This document shows positions 8,671 to 15,854 of a stretch of DNA of 40,501 nt, piece after piece. The position numbers were made by a program, and so were the translations under genes. The first letter of the stretch is position 1. Each line of letters opens with the position of its first letter. Source of the DNA: Spirochaetes bacterium GWF1_51_8 (GTDB lineage: Bacteria; Spirochaetota; Brevinematia; Brevinematales; GWF1-51-8); NCBI GenBank assembly GCA_001829415.1, contig MIBE01000032.1, positions 36,775-77,275 of the forward strand. Reading direction: 5' to 3'. Under the pieces are notes generated by a model that did not search any database, had not been told where the DNA came from, and saw nothing but the letters and a program-made list of their open reading frames with translations.

Positions 8671-8701
8671 ACCGCGCTACAAATGATTTTTTAAGCGCGG
8701 T
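8671..8701. other. Stem-loop after folC
   Basis: ACCGCGCT (8671-8678) pairs with AGCGCGGT (8694-8701) around a 15-nt AT-rich loop. It lies 40 bp after the folC stop. It has no T-run directly after the stem, so it may slow or protect the 3' end rather than act as a classical terminator. Confidence 0.35.
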
Positions 8702-8770
8702 AGTTGCAATCCATTGTCACTTTCTGACACGCTTTCACATAGGGATGCGGCATATCCATAAGTCCGAACA

Positions 8771-9383
8771 GCCGGGAAATACCGCGGAGGCGCGGAGAAA
8801 CAGCCGAGGAAACCGGCTAAAGGAAAGGGAGGCAAGCCTTCTATCCGTGACAATCTGTGCAATCCGCGCGATCTGCGATCTGTTGGGGTAAAACAGAAGG
8901 CAGGCAAGTGCTCGCTACAAGTTTCACACGGAGAACACGGAGAAATGATATCGGCGGTTTGATTAAGAGATATGAATTACGAACAGAAGCTCTCTTTAAT
9001 ATAAGGCTTCGGTTTCAGTCTCTGTGTGCTCGGCGTGAACTGTATTTGTTTTCTCTGCGTTCTTTGTGTCTCTGCGGTGCGGTTTTAATTTTTTCTGTCT
9101 TAAAAGCCGGAAGAGTATCGCAAAGGCGCGGAGGCGCGGAGTAACAGCCGAGAAAACGGGGGAATGGAAAGGGAGGCAAGCCTTCTATCCATGACAATCT
9201 GTGCAATCCGCGCGATTTGCGATCTGTTGGGGTAAAACAGAAGGCAGGCAAGTGCTCGCTACAAGTTTCACACGGAGAACACGGAGAAATGATATCGGCG
9301 GTTTGATTAAGAGATATGAATTACGAACAGAAGCTCTCTTTAATATAAGGCTTCGGTTTCAGTCTCTGTGTGCTCGGCGTGAA
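8771..9383. repeat. Two long direct repeats in the folC-recF intergenic region
   Basis: About 850 bp without a convincing gene lies between folC and the convergent recF. Positions 8822-9039 recur almost unchanged at 9166-9383, a period of 344 bp. Each copy contains TTCACACGGAGAACACGGAG near its middle and ends with TCTGTGTGCTCGGCGTGAA, so the ~118-bp inner part is bounded by imperfect inverted ends. Less exact copies of the same ends lie around them (CGCGGAGGCGCGGAGAAAC at 8783 and TTCTCTGCGTTCTTTGTG at 9050). Short open frames here repeat with the DNA and lack good start signals. Confidence 0.8.
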
Positions 9384-9489
9384 ACTTCTTTTCCCGTCCG
9401 CGGCTATCCGCGCAAATCCGTGTAATCCGCGATCTATTGGGGTATGACATAAGACTGATATATCAACCCAATTCTGCTCGGGTGTTTTC

Positions 9490-10548
9490 TCACTTCGCTT
9501 TTTCGATACTCCCGGCCGCGATATGAAACACGGCGGGGTCGGACAAAACGCCTTTCAGGATATCGGGCGAGGTCACAGTAAAGAATGTCTGGTACTTACC
9601 GGCGATCATGCCGATCAGCTTGTTCCTGCGGGCGGCGTCGATCTCCAAAAGCACGTCGTCGATCAGCAGGACGGGTGCTTTCCCGCAATAGTCCTCGATA
9701 CTGCGGACTGAGCCGAGCTTGAGGGCGAACGCCAGAGCGCGGAGCTGGCCCTGCGAGACGAACGACGACGACTCCTTCTCTTCCCATTGAAAGATAAAAT
9801 TATCCCTATGCGGCCCGAACAGGCTGTGCTTCCTGCGCATCTCTTCCTGTGCCCCGGTTCGGATCGCCTCGCGGAACGATTCCTCGATCCCGCCGTCGAT
9901 CCTGAACGGATTCATGTAGCGGATGCGGATGTCCATCCCGTAAAGATCGCGGTAGATGTCCTGCACCTTCTGGTTCAGGATACGGATGAACGGCAAACGC
10001 TTCGTGATGATGAGGCTTCCCCAGAGCACGAGCTCCTTATCCCAGATATGCACCTCGCGCGGTTTGAGCTTGAGTTGGGCGTTACGCTGGCGCAGGGTGC
10101 GGTAGTAACGGCGCAGGGCGTTCTCGTACAACGGGTCGATCATCGAGAGGGCGCGGTCGAGGAAGAAACGGCGGTTTTCGGGGGTTCCGGCGACGATGTC
10201 GATATCCGACGGCAGGAACGCGGTCACGGGCGACAACCCGCAGAGCGCGGCCTTGTTCGATTTATCGCCGTTAATCTTCAGCAGGCGCTTCTTCTCCGAG
10301 AACCCCAGCTCGATCATGTTGCCGCCGAACTCGGCGTGGAGGTGGAAATAGTTTTCGCCCCAACGGATCAGCTCGTGGAAACTGACGTTGCGTAACGGGG
10401 ACAGGGCGGACAGCATATGGATAGCCTCGAGGAAGTTGGTCTTGCCTTCGCCGTTACCGCCGAGGAGGATGTTGGTCTGTGAAAAGTCTTTCAAGTCGAT
10501 CCGCGCTATGTTCCGGAAGTTCGTGATCCTGATTGTTTCGATTTTCAT
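9490..10548 (-). CDS. recF: DNA replication and repair protein RecF
   Basis: 352 aa, normal RecF length. It is an SMC-like ATPase that acts with RecO and RecR to load RecA at ssDNA gaps. The start MKIETIRITNFRNI matches the family N-terminus. Walker A is GGNGEGKTN at residues 30-38, the signature segment is FVSQGQLRALAFALKLG, and Walker B is PVLLIDDVLLEID. It is not next to dnaA, dnaN or gyrB here. The ATG lies only 4 nt after the T-run of a terminator that ends the upstream LysM gene, and no Shine-Dalgarno sequence is visible. It may be translated by coupling from read-through mRNA or from a nearly leaderless message. Confidence 0.95.
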   Translation of the reverse strand: MKIETIRITNFRNIARIDLKDFSQTNILLGGNGEGKTNFLEAIHMLSALSPLRNVSFHELIRWGENYFHLHAEFGGNMIELGFSEKKRLLKINGDKSNKAALCGLSPVTAFLPSDIDIVAGTPENRRFFLDRALSMIDPLYENALRRYYRTLRQRNAQLKLKPREVHIWDKELVLWGSLIITKRLPFIRILNQKVQDIYRDLYGMDIRIRYMNPFRIDGGIEESFREAIRTGAQEEMRRKHSLFGPHRDNFIFQWEEKESSSFVSQGQLRALAFALKLGSVRSIEDYCGKAPVLLIDDVLLEIDAARRNKLIGMIAGKYQTFFTVTSPDILKGVLSDPAVFHIAAGSIEKAK

Positions 10549-10552
10549 GGCT

Positions 10553-10581
10553 AAAAAAAAGCAGGATACCTTTCGGTATCC
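10553..10581 (-). terminator. Rho-independent terminator of LysM lipoprotein gene 1
   Basis: On the minus strand GGATACC, a GAAA tetraloop and GGTATCC (10564-10581) are followed by TGC and eight T (10553-10560). It lies 13 bp after the LysM gene stop and right before the recF start codon. Confidence 0.8.
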
Positions 10582-10593
10582 CGCCGTTAATGT

Positions 10594-11979
10594 TTACTTG
10601 ATGATCGAAGGAGGGATCTTGAAAATCTGTCCCGGGTAGATCAGGTCGGGGTCTTTGATCTGGTCGGCGTTCGCTTTCCAGATGATCGGCCACATCCATG
10701 CGTTGTTGTCATACATACGCGCGGCGATCTTCCACAAGCAGTCGCGGTCTTTCGGGTTGAGAATGACGGTGTAGGTCTTTCCTTCCTGCTTGTTCATGAG
10801 GAGCTCGGCAAGGCGCATCGCCTCACGGGCATAATCGATCGCGTCGAGGTATTCGCCGTTAGCGTAAGCCTCTTCCGCGAGCTGGTAGTACTTTTCGACC
10901 AGTTCGATGGTGACTTCCTCGTCGGACACGGGAGCGAGCTCGGTGCCTTCGTCGGACGAGCCGTCCTGAGTGTCCACGGCCGCATCGGCTTTAGGAGTAT
11001 CGGTTTTCACATCGTCCACTTTGAACATCTGGGCGATGAAAATCATTTCGCCGTACTGAAGGACGACCTTGTTTATGCCGCTGTCGAGCGAGGAACCCGA
11101 CTTGCCGGCTTCGAGCTCTTTGAGTTTATCGAGCATCTGTTTCGCTTTCTTCAGGTATTCCTCAGCCTTGGCCTTTTCAGCCTTGATCTCTTCTTCTCTC
11201 TGGAGCTGGAACTGCTCGTAATCCTGCTGCTGTTTCTTGAGGTCGGCTTCGTAGGCTTTCTGAGCTTTATCTTTTGCGGCTTCGATCAATGCCAGCGCCT
11301 CTTCGGCCTTCGCGACCGCTTCGTCGAGCTTGGCGTCTTGATAGACCGCGCGGGCTTCTTCCAAAGGCTTAAGCGCCTTTTCGAGGTCGGCCATCGCGTA
11401 CTTCTGCACGATCTGCGAGTTCGCCGCGAGATCGTACTCGTTCTGCGCTTTGTTGATCGCGTTCTTCGCCTTCTCGGTCTGGGCCTGACAGTAGGTGACG
11501 ATATTAGTCAGGAGGTTATAGAGCTGGTAGCCGTTGGTATAAGCGGCTTCCCATTCCTTATTCCCGATCTGGGTTTCGAGGACGACGAAATCGCCCTTCG
11601 CTTTATTGAAATCGTCGGTGCGGAGCACGGGCGCGAAGTTCTCTTCGGCCTGTTCCATCAGGGTCTTGTCCTTTTCGTAATAATCCATCGCGCGTCCTTC
11701 GACCGCGACACCGTAGGCCTTCACGGCCTTATCTTTCGAGGTGATCGCCTTCTCTTTGGCTTCGTCGTTCTTGCTCTGTTCTACGAACGTATTAGCCTGA
11801 GTGTAATCTTCCTTTGCTTCCCCTATATCGGTTTTCGCATACTTCTCGGCTTCCACGGCCTCGGCCTTGGCGATAGCCGCTTTTGCTTCTTCTAATTCTT
11901 TTGTCGGGGCGCCCGAACAGGATACCAAAATCAATCCGGCTAACAGGGCGAAAACTATCCGACTTGCTAAATTTCTCAT
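10594..11979 (-). CDS. LysM-domain lipoprotein with helical DUF4398-like region (copy 1)
   Basis: 461 aa from the ATG at 11979, which follows AGGAGGGC; a longer frame to 12099 has no RBS and adds an unlikely hydrophobic leader. A signal sequence ends in a lipobox (ILVSC, then SGAP). Next comes a long Ala/Glu/Lys-rich helical region in the style of DUF4398, with repeated AKAEA patterns and predicted coiled coil. The C-terminal ~55 residues are a LysM-like domain (KTYTVILNPKDRDCLWKIAA through DPDLIYPGQIFKIP), expected to bind peptidoglycan. The protein probably tethers a membrane to the cell wall. A paralogue lies at 18206-19582, and the last ~110 residues of the two are nearly identical. Its own terminator follows, then recF. 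Confidence 0.88.
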   Translation of the reverse strand: MRNLASRIVFALLAGLILVSCSGAPTKELEEAKAAIAKAEAVEAEKYAKTDIGEAKEDYTQANTFVEQSKNDEAKEKAITSKDKAVKAYGVAVEGRAMDYYEKDKTLMEQAEENFAPVLRTDDFNKAKGDFVVLETQIGNKEWEAAYTNGYQLYNLLTNIVTYCQAQTEKAKNAINKAQNEYDLAANSQIVQKYAMADLEKALKPLEEARAVYQDAKLDEAVAKAEEALALIEAAKDKAQKAYEADLKKQQQDYEQFQLQREEEIKAEKAKAEEYLKKAKQMLDKLKELEAGKSGSSLDSGINKVVLQYGEMIFIAQMFKVDDVKTDTPKADAAVDTQDGSSDEGTELAPVSDEEVTIELVEKYYQLAEEAYANGEYLDAIDYAREAMRLAELLMNKQEGKTYTVILNPKDRDCLWKIAARMYDNNAWMWPIIWKANADQIKDPDLIYPGQIFKIPPSIIK

Positions 11980-12017
11980 AAAGCCCTCCTGCGAAACAAA
12001 AATTTTACAGCCTCTAT

Positions 12018-12045
12018 ATTTTAATATATCGAATGAAAATAGCAA
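12018..12045 (-). promoter_or_regulatory. Likely promoter of LysM lipoprotein gene 1
   Basis: On the minus strand TTGCTA (12040-12045) and TAAAAT (12018-12023) are 16 bp apart, 38 bp before the chosen start. It is a moderate match to sigma70 consensus and diverges from the Rrf2 promoter at 12093. Confidence 0.45.
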
Positions 12046-12092
12046 GAAATCAAGGATTCTTTTTAACAAGTGAAAAATATTTTTTAAAAGAC

Positions 12093-12121
12093 TTGACAAT
12101 AGGGTATATAGGTATTATAAT
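12093..12121 (+). promoter_or_regulatory. Full-consensus sigma70 promoter of the Rrf2 regulator gene
   Basis: TTGACA (12093-12098), 17 bp, then TATAAT (12116-12121). Both hexamers and the spacing equal the sigma70 consensus. The -10 is embedded in a palindrome (12110-12125), which suggests that a strong promoter is held in check by a repressor. Confidence 0.85.
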
Positions 12122-12125
12122 ACCT
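12110..12125. promoter_or_regulatory. Perfect 16-bp palindrome over the -10, candidate Rrf2 operator
   Basis: AGGTATTATAATACCT is its own reverse complement and contains the whole -10 box. Rrf2 regulators (IscR, NsrR, CymR) often repress their own genes through dyad sites over the promoter. Autoregulation by the gene at 12141 is the simplest inference. Confidence 0.65.
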
Positions 12126-12140
12126 GTATAAGGATTGATT

Positions 12141-12548
12141 ATGTCGGAATTGGTGCAGATTTCCGAGGCGGCATTGCTCGCCCTCCACAGTATGGTGATG
12201 ATCGCGCAGTCGCACGGCGGATGGGTCAGTGTCCGTGAGATCGCGGAAAAGACCTCGTCGTCGGAGAACCATCTCGCGAAGGTGATGCAGAGGCTTACCC
12301 GCGCCGGCCATGTGCGTTCGGTCCGCGGCCCGAAGGGCGGTTTTATGCTCGCCGCCGATCCGGATAAAATCAGCCTTCTCGATATCTACGAAGCGATCGA
12401 GGGAAAGGTCACCCACACGTCTTGCCCGTTCAAACGCGACAAGTGCCTTTTCAACTTCTGCATCTTCTACGGACTGATCGGCAAGACTACCGACGACCTT
12501 GTCAGGCACCTGAGTTCGACGACATTGAAGATGATGGCCGAGAAGTAA
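12141..12548 (+). CDS. Rrf2-family transcriptional regulator with three cysteines (IscR/NsrR-like)
   Basis: 135 aa from ATG 12141, with AAGGA 6 nt upstream; a TTG two codons earlier is less likely. The N-terminal winged helix includes VSVREIAEKTSSSENHLAKV and RSVRGPKGGFMLA. Three cysteines (C95, C102, C107) in the spacing region used by IscR and NsrR suggest an iron-sulfur cluster that senses NO, O2 or cluster status. The DUF438-hemerythrin gene lies 56 bp downstream, a target type often controlled by NO-sensing Rrf2 proteins. A perfect palindrome covers its own -10. The signal is inferred, not shown. Confidence 0.88.
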   Translation: MSELVQISEAALLALHSMVMIAQSHGGWVSVREIAEKTSSSENHLAKVMQRLTRAGHVRSVRGPKGGFMLAADPDKISLLDIYEAIEGKVTHTSCPFKRDKCLFNFCIFYGLIGKTTDDLVRHLSSTTLKMMAEK

Positions 12549-12604
12549 ATTTTTTGCGATATAATAGGTAAAAAAGTACTTGTATGTATTAATAGGAGGT
12601 TTAT

Positions 12605-13375
12605 ATGGTCGAGACTTATTCAACTACGGAAAAAATCGGGAAACTGAAAGAATTGTTCCGTTCGTTAAAAGACGAGGGCGATCACAAGAAGGCTCTCTAT
12701 CTGCGGAAAGAGTTCAAGGAGTTCCTCGGGCAGTGCGATGCGCTGACGATCGCGCGCGCGGAACAGGAACTCGCGAAGGAAGGGTTTACCCTTCAGGACT
12801 TCCGCTCCGGGTGCGACGTGCATCTCGAGATGATGCGCGAATCCCTCGGTCAGCAGGGCACCGCTATCCCGGCAGGCCACCCGCTCACACGGTTCCAGCA
12901 GGAGCACGAGGCGATCATCTGCTGGATCAACGAGCTGTTGGAAGCTGTCCGCGACGCCCAGACTTATTCCGTGTTCGGCGACGCAAAAGACGCGCTGAAA
13001 CGGGTCGAGGTATTAACTTCGAAGCTCGGAGAAACCGAAAATCACAATATACGTCAGGAGAACGCGCTCTTTCCGCTTTTGGAGCGCCACGGGATCAGCG
13101 AACCGCCCCGCGTGATGTGGGGCGAGCACCGCGAGATGAAGGAGATGAAGACCAAACTCCATCAGGCGTTCGAGACGATCGACGCATCGAATTACCTCGA
13201 GGTGTTATCGAAGATGGAAGAGACCGCGCTCCTTCTCGAGGAGTACTTCGCTTCCCACACGAAGAAGGAGCAGACCATCCTTTATCCTATCGCGATGAGG
13301 ATGTTCTCTCCCGACGAATGGAAGGAGTTCAGCGACGCCTGCGAAGAACTGGGATATTTTTCCCTCGAAGCTTAA
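12605..13375 (+). CDS. DUF438-hemerythrin domain protein
   Basis: 256 aa. The first ~80 residues match DUF438 (IGKLKELFRSLKDEG through GCDVHLEMMRESL). Residues ~95-240 form a hemerythrin/HHE domain with likely di-iron ligands H101, H147, E152, H175, H218 and E222. HHE proteins bind O2 or take part in repair of NO-damaged iron-sulfur centres. Many homologues carry a C-terminal PAS domain in the same chain; here the chain stops after the HHE part and the PAS domain is encoded by the next gene, 19 bp downstream. The RBS is strong (AGGAGG, 7 nt before the ATG). Confidence 0.9.
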   Translation: MVETYSTTEKIGKLKELFRSLKDEGDHKKALYLRKEFKEFLGQCDALTIARAEQELAKEGFTLQDFRSGCDVHLEMMRESLGQQGTAIPAGHPLTRFQQEHEAIICWINELLEAVRDAQTYSVFGDAKDALKRVEVLTSKLGETENHNIRQENALFPLLERHGISEPPRVMWGEHREMKEMKTKLHQAFETIDASNYLEVLSKMEETALLLEEYFASHTKKEQTILYPIAMRMFSPDEWKEFSDACEELGYFSLEA

Positions 13376-13394
13376 TAATTAATCAGGAGGATAT

Positions 13395-13784
13395 ATGAAT
13401 CTCAAAGAACTACCCTATGACACAATCGAAGCAATACTCGACGCTTTACATGTAGATATCTCGTTCGTGGACGCCGAAGACACTGTCAAATACTTCAATA
13501 CCCCGAAACGAGGAAGAGTATTCCCCCGTTCGAAACTCGACCTGCAGCGGAAGGTGCAGAACTGTCATCCGCCGCAAAGTTTGGGAAAGGTCAACGCGAT
13601 CCTTGACGGATTCCGCGCCGGGACGATGGAAGAAGCCCCGTTCTGGATCAATATGAACGGGAAATTTCTGAAGATCGATTATTTTCCCGTCCGCGACGGG
13701 AACGGCAAGTTCCTCGGGACGTTGGAAATCCTGCAGGACGCGACCGAACTGCGTGCCCTCGAAGGTGAAAAACGGCTTCTGTAG
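13395..13784 (+). CDS. Stand-alone PAS domain protein, normally fused to DUF438-hemerythrin
   Basis: 129 aa, essentially one PAS fold. Recognisable segments are DISFVDAEDTVKYFN, the motif NCHPPQS (C57, H58) and FLKIDYFPVRDGNGKFLG, ending in QDATELRALEGEKRLL. These match the C-terminal PAS part of DUF438 family proteins. The conserved CHPP could hold a heme or metal, but that is inference. AGGAGG precedes the ATG by 6 nt. The gene follows the hemerythrin gene by 19 bp, so the two products probably form a two-subunit form of the usual single-chain sensor. An invaded terminator follows the stop. Confidence 0.85.
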   Translation: MNLKELPYDTIEAILDALHVDISFVDAEDTVKYFNTPKRGRVFPRSKLDLQRKVQNCHPPQSLGKVNAILDGFRAGTMEEAPFWINMNGKFLKIDYFPVRDGNGKFLGTLEILQDATELRALEGEKRLL

Positions 13785-13791
13785 CGATAAA

Positions 13792-13813
13792 AAAAAGCCC
13801 CGCCGGTGAGCGG
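13792..13813. repeat. Detached half of a terminator, 22-bp direct repeat (left copy)
   Basis: An A-run plus the GCCCCGCCGG arm and loop (13792-13813) is repeated exactly at 13975-13996. The left copy lacks the second hairpin arm. The two copies flank the palindromic element at 13815-13976 and look like a target-site duplication. Confidence 0.75.
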
Positions 13814-13814
13814 A

Positions 13815-13976
13815 TTGACAAACTCATTTTGTCATTGCGAGGCGAAAGCCGAAGCAATCTTTCTTAATATCATATATGATGTTATACCGACTGCTTCGCC
13901 GCTTCGCATCCTGTCTACCTTCGGTAGAAGGCAGGCTCGCAGTGACAAAAAACCATGTATATAATAAGTTCGTCAA
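13815..13976. mobile_element. Palindromic MITE/REP-like element, 162 bp
   Basis: The outer ends are inverted: TTGACAAACTCAT at 13815 and the complement of TTGACGAACTTAT ending at 13976. An inner core starts TGTCATTGCGAGG (13830) and ends CTCGCAGTGACA (13947). It contains GAAGCAATCT, GACTGCTTCGCCGCTTCGC and a small CTACCTTCGGTAG hairpin. There is no coding capacity. A second element of the same length and ends is at 22092-22252, and the core also occurs at 37636-37736. Confidence 0.75.
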
Positions 13977-14002
13977 AAAGCCCCGCCGGTGAGCGGGGCT
14001 TT
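13977..14002. terminator. Bidirectional terminator between the PAS gene and the TetR gene
   Basis: AAAGCCCCGC and GCGGGGCTTT form a 10-bp stem with loop CGGTGA. There is an A-run on the left for minus-strand transcripts and TTTGTTATT on the right for plus-strand ones. It serves the convergent genes at 13395 and 14019. Its left arm and loop are duplicated at 13792. Confidence 0.85.
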
Positions 14003-14018
14003 GTTATTCGGTGTGCGG

Positions 14019-14600
14019 TTATTTCTTCAGGATGCTGGCTAACAGGAAATCGAGATACTTCTTCCTGTCGGCGGGCTTGGAGAAATCGAACCCGGCAAGG
14101 TACTTGAGGTAAGACCCCAGCATAATGGGCTGGAGGATACCGGACATGAGCAGAATAGCCTTCATCGATAACAATTCCTCTTCCTTGATCCCGGTGATCT
14201 CGCCGGCAACGACTTTGAACTTGGCGAAACGATTTTTCTCGTCTTCGGCCAAATGCTTATCGTCCGGAACCTTCCCGATCAAACCGCTGAATATACTGCG
14301 TGTCAGCGCGGGAGACTTCACCTGGTATTCCATCATCTGCTGAAAGAATACCTCAAGTCTGTCGAGAGGTGTCTTGGTTTTATCGTCGAGGACCGAGAAC
14401 ATGACGTTCATAGTCTCCATAAAACTCTTCAGGCTCTCCTGGATCAAACTTTCCTTGGAACCGAAATAATAATTGATCGCGGCGATATTCACCTTCGCGG
14501 CAGTCGCGATCTTGCGGACAGTGATGCTGTGCACCCCGTCCTTCGACATGATCTGAAGGGTAGACTTGATGATCTTATCCTTCGTTTTCTCTCTTTTCAT
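14019..14600 (-). CDS. TetR-family transcriptional regulator
   Basis: 193 aa. The N-terminal helix-turn-helix is typical: DKIIKSTLQIMSKDGVHSITVRKIATAA, then NIAAINYYFGSKESL. The rest is the variable all-helical ligand-binding and dimer domain, so the ligand cannot be read from the sequence. The RBS GGGGAGG lies 6 nt before the ATG. It is 80 bp downstream of the Rrf2 gene at 14681 on the same strand; a possible promoter lies in that gap, so cotranscription is not certain. No transporter or enzyme operon is divergent from it, which leaves its target unknown. Confidence 0.9.
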   Translation of the reverse strand: MKREKTKDKIIKSTLQIMSKDGVHSITVRKIATAAKVNIAAINYYFGSKESLIQESLKSFMETMNVMFSVLDDKTKTPLDRLEVFFQQMMEYQVKSPALTRSIFSGLIGKVPDDKHLAEDEKNRFAKFKVVAGEITGIKEEELLSMKAILLMSGILQPIMLGSYLKYLAGFDFSKPADRKKYLDFLLASILKK

Positions 14601-14628
14601 AAATACCTCCCCAGTAGGTTATCAATTT

Positions 14629-14657
14629 AAAATAACGGAAAGAGAAAAATATTTCAA
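14629..14657 (-). promoter_or_regulatory. Possible promoter of the TetR gene
   Basis: On the minus strand TTGAAA (14652-14657) and TATTTT (14629-14634) have 17-bp spacing in an AT-rich gap 29 bp before the ATG. The -10 is a weaker match. Confidence 0.4.
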
Positions 14658-14680
14658 ATTATTTGATTGTTTATTTTTAG

Positions 14681-15091
14681 TTAATTTTCAATTAAGTCCT
14701 GCAAACATTTTTCTTTCATTATCGTGACAACCTGATCGGACATAGTGTGCCAAAACTCGCCGGAAGAACAGCGTTTCTTCGCCTTGCGGTAACAGTTTTT
14801 CAAGCCGTTCACGCACGGAACGAAGGACATGTCTTCCCCGAGAGAAAGCGCGATGTCATAAATATTAATCTTCCTTGGGTCTTTCACCAGCTTATACCCG
14901 CCGCCTTTCCCGCGGTTTCCCTTGATATAACCCGATCTGACGAACGAGGAAATGATCTGCTCCAGATACTTATTCGAAATCTGCTCCTCTTCGGCGATCC
15001 GTGAAATTGAAATGAGTTCGTTTTTCCCGAAGTAGGACGCGATGTTGACCATGAAACGCAGGCCGTATCTGACCTTTGTGGGCATTTTCAT
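14681..15091 (-). CDS. Second Rrf2-family transcriptional regulator (three cysteines)
   Basis: 136 aa. The winged helix reads ISISRIAEEEQISNKYLEQI, followed by GNRGKGGGYKLVKDP, the classic Rrf2 wing. Cysteines C93, C100 and C108 are placed for an iron-sulfur cluster as in IscR. It differs clearly in sequence from the Rrf2 protein at 12141, so the two are not a recent duplication. No iscS, iscU or cysteine biosynthesis gene is adjacent. It has its own promoter at 15129-15157, and the purine run GGGGGAAA precedes the ATG. The signal and targets are unknown. Confidence 0.88.
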   Translation of the reverse strand: MKMPTKVRYGLRFMVNIASYFGKNELISISRIAEEEQISNKYLEQIISSFVRSGYIKGNRGKGGGYKLVKDPRKINIYDIALSLGEDMSFVPCVNGLKNCYRKAKKRCSSGEFWHTMSDQVVTIMKEKCLQDLIEN

Positions 15092-15128
15092 ATTTTCCCC
15101 CTGTTACCATGTGTTTATCATGATTAAA

Positions 15129-15157
15129 ATTATACAACGAAAAAAAATAAAATGCAA
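15129..15157 (-). promoter_or_regulatory. Promoter of the second Rrf2 gene
   Basis: On the minus strand TTGCAT (15152-15157), 17 bp, TATAAT (15129-15134). The inverted arms GTTACCAT (15103-15110) and ATGGTAAC (15174-15181) lie on either side of it and could be regulator half-sites. Confidence 0.65.
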
Positions 15158-15278
15158 CAGAAATAGTATTATTATGGTAACGTTTTTTAATCCCCTATTC
15201 TTATGTTCATTCAGGAAATAAATGACAGTAAAACGACCATTAGTTACTATAGAATATATAAATATAAAACATCGGCAT

Positions 15279-15296
15279 AAAAAACGCCGCCCGGAT
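15279..15296. repeat. Detached half of the rlpA terminator, 18-bp direct repeat
   Basis: Six A plus CGCCGCCCGGAT at 15279-15296 is repeated exactly at 15857-15874, inside the complete rlpA terminator. The left copy lacks the matching second arm. The pair brackets the tandem repeats between them, like the arrangement at 13792-13996. Confidence 0.75.
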
Positions 15297-15303
15297 TGCC
15301 GCC

Positions 15304-15828
15304 TATCGAACTACACGGGAATCTCACACGGAGTACACGGAGGTTTAGGCATTGACATTTTGATGAGAGATATCGTTTTGCTCTCACGGCTTTCCACCTG
15401 TTTTGTTGAGTAGGATTACACTATGGTTTAAGAATAGCTTTGAGACAAAAAGCATATCTCTTTTAAAATAATCTACGCCTCTTTCTCTGCGTTCTCCGCG
15501 CGAGTTTCCCAGATTCCCATTTATCGAACTACACGGGAATCTCACACGGAGTACACGGAGGTTTAGGCATTGACATTTTGATGAGAGATATCGTTTTGCT
15601 CTCACGGCTTTCCACCTGTTTTGTTGAGTAGGATTACACTATGGTTTAAGAATAGCTTTGAGACAAAAAGCATATCTCTTTAAAATAATCTTCGCTTCTT
15701 TCTCTGCGTTCTCCGCGCGATCTTCCCCGGATTTCTGCATATCTGAATAACGAGGATTTCGCACGGAGTACACGGAGGTTTAGGCATTGATATTTGATGA
15801 GAGATATCGTTCTGCTCTCACAGCTTTT
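15304..15828. repeat. Tandem 218-bp repeats, 2.4 copies
   Basis: The unit begins at 15304 (TATCGAACTACACGGGAA) and recurs at 15522 with only a few differences. A third, more diverged and truncated copy starts near 15740 and ends near 15828. Each full unit opens with CTCACACGGAGTACACGGAG and closes with TTCTCTGCGTTCTCCGCGCGA, whose reverse complement resembles the opening. The 15092-15905 region therefore holds a promoter and repeats but no convincing gene. Confidence 0.85.
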
Positions 15829-15854
15829 TGCCCTTTTTAAAGCATTGGCCGTAT

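Noticed and set aside
8658..9425. Several 74-95 codon open frames between folC and recF
   Set aside because: They follow the duplicated non-coding repeats, occur on both strands with the same peptide pieces, and lack start signals.
13815..13976. A small regulatory RNA gene in the palindromic region
   Set aside because: The strong folding is explained by the dispersed element, which recurs elsewhere, and no promoter points into it.
15222..15605. Short open frames in the 218-bp tandem repeats
   Set aside because: They repeat with the DNA unit, have no RBS and do not resemble proteins.
15304..15828. Possible CRISPR array
   Set aside because: The units are about 218 bp long and nearly identical throughout, with no short repeats separated by unique spacers and no cas genes.
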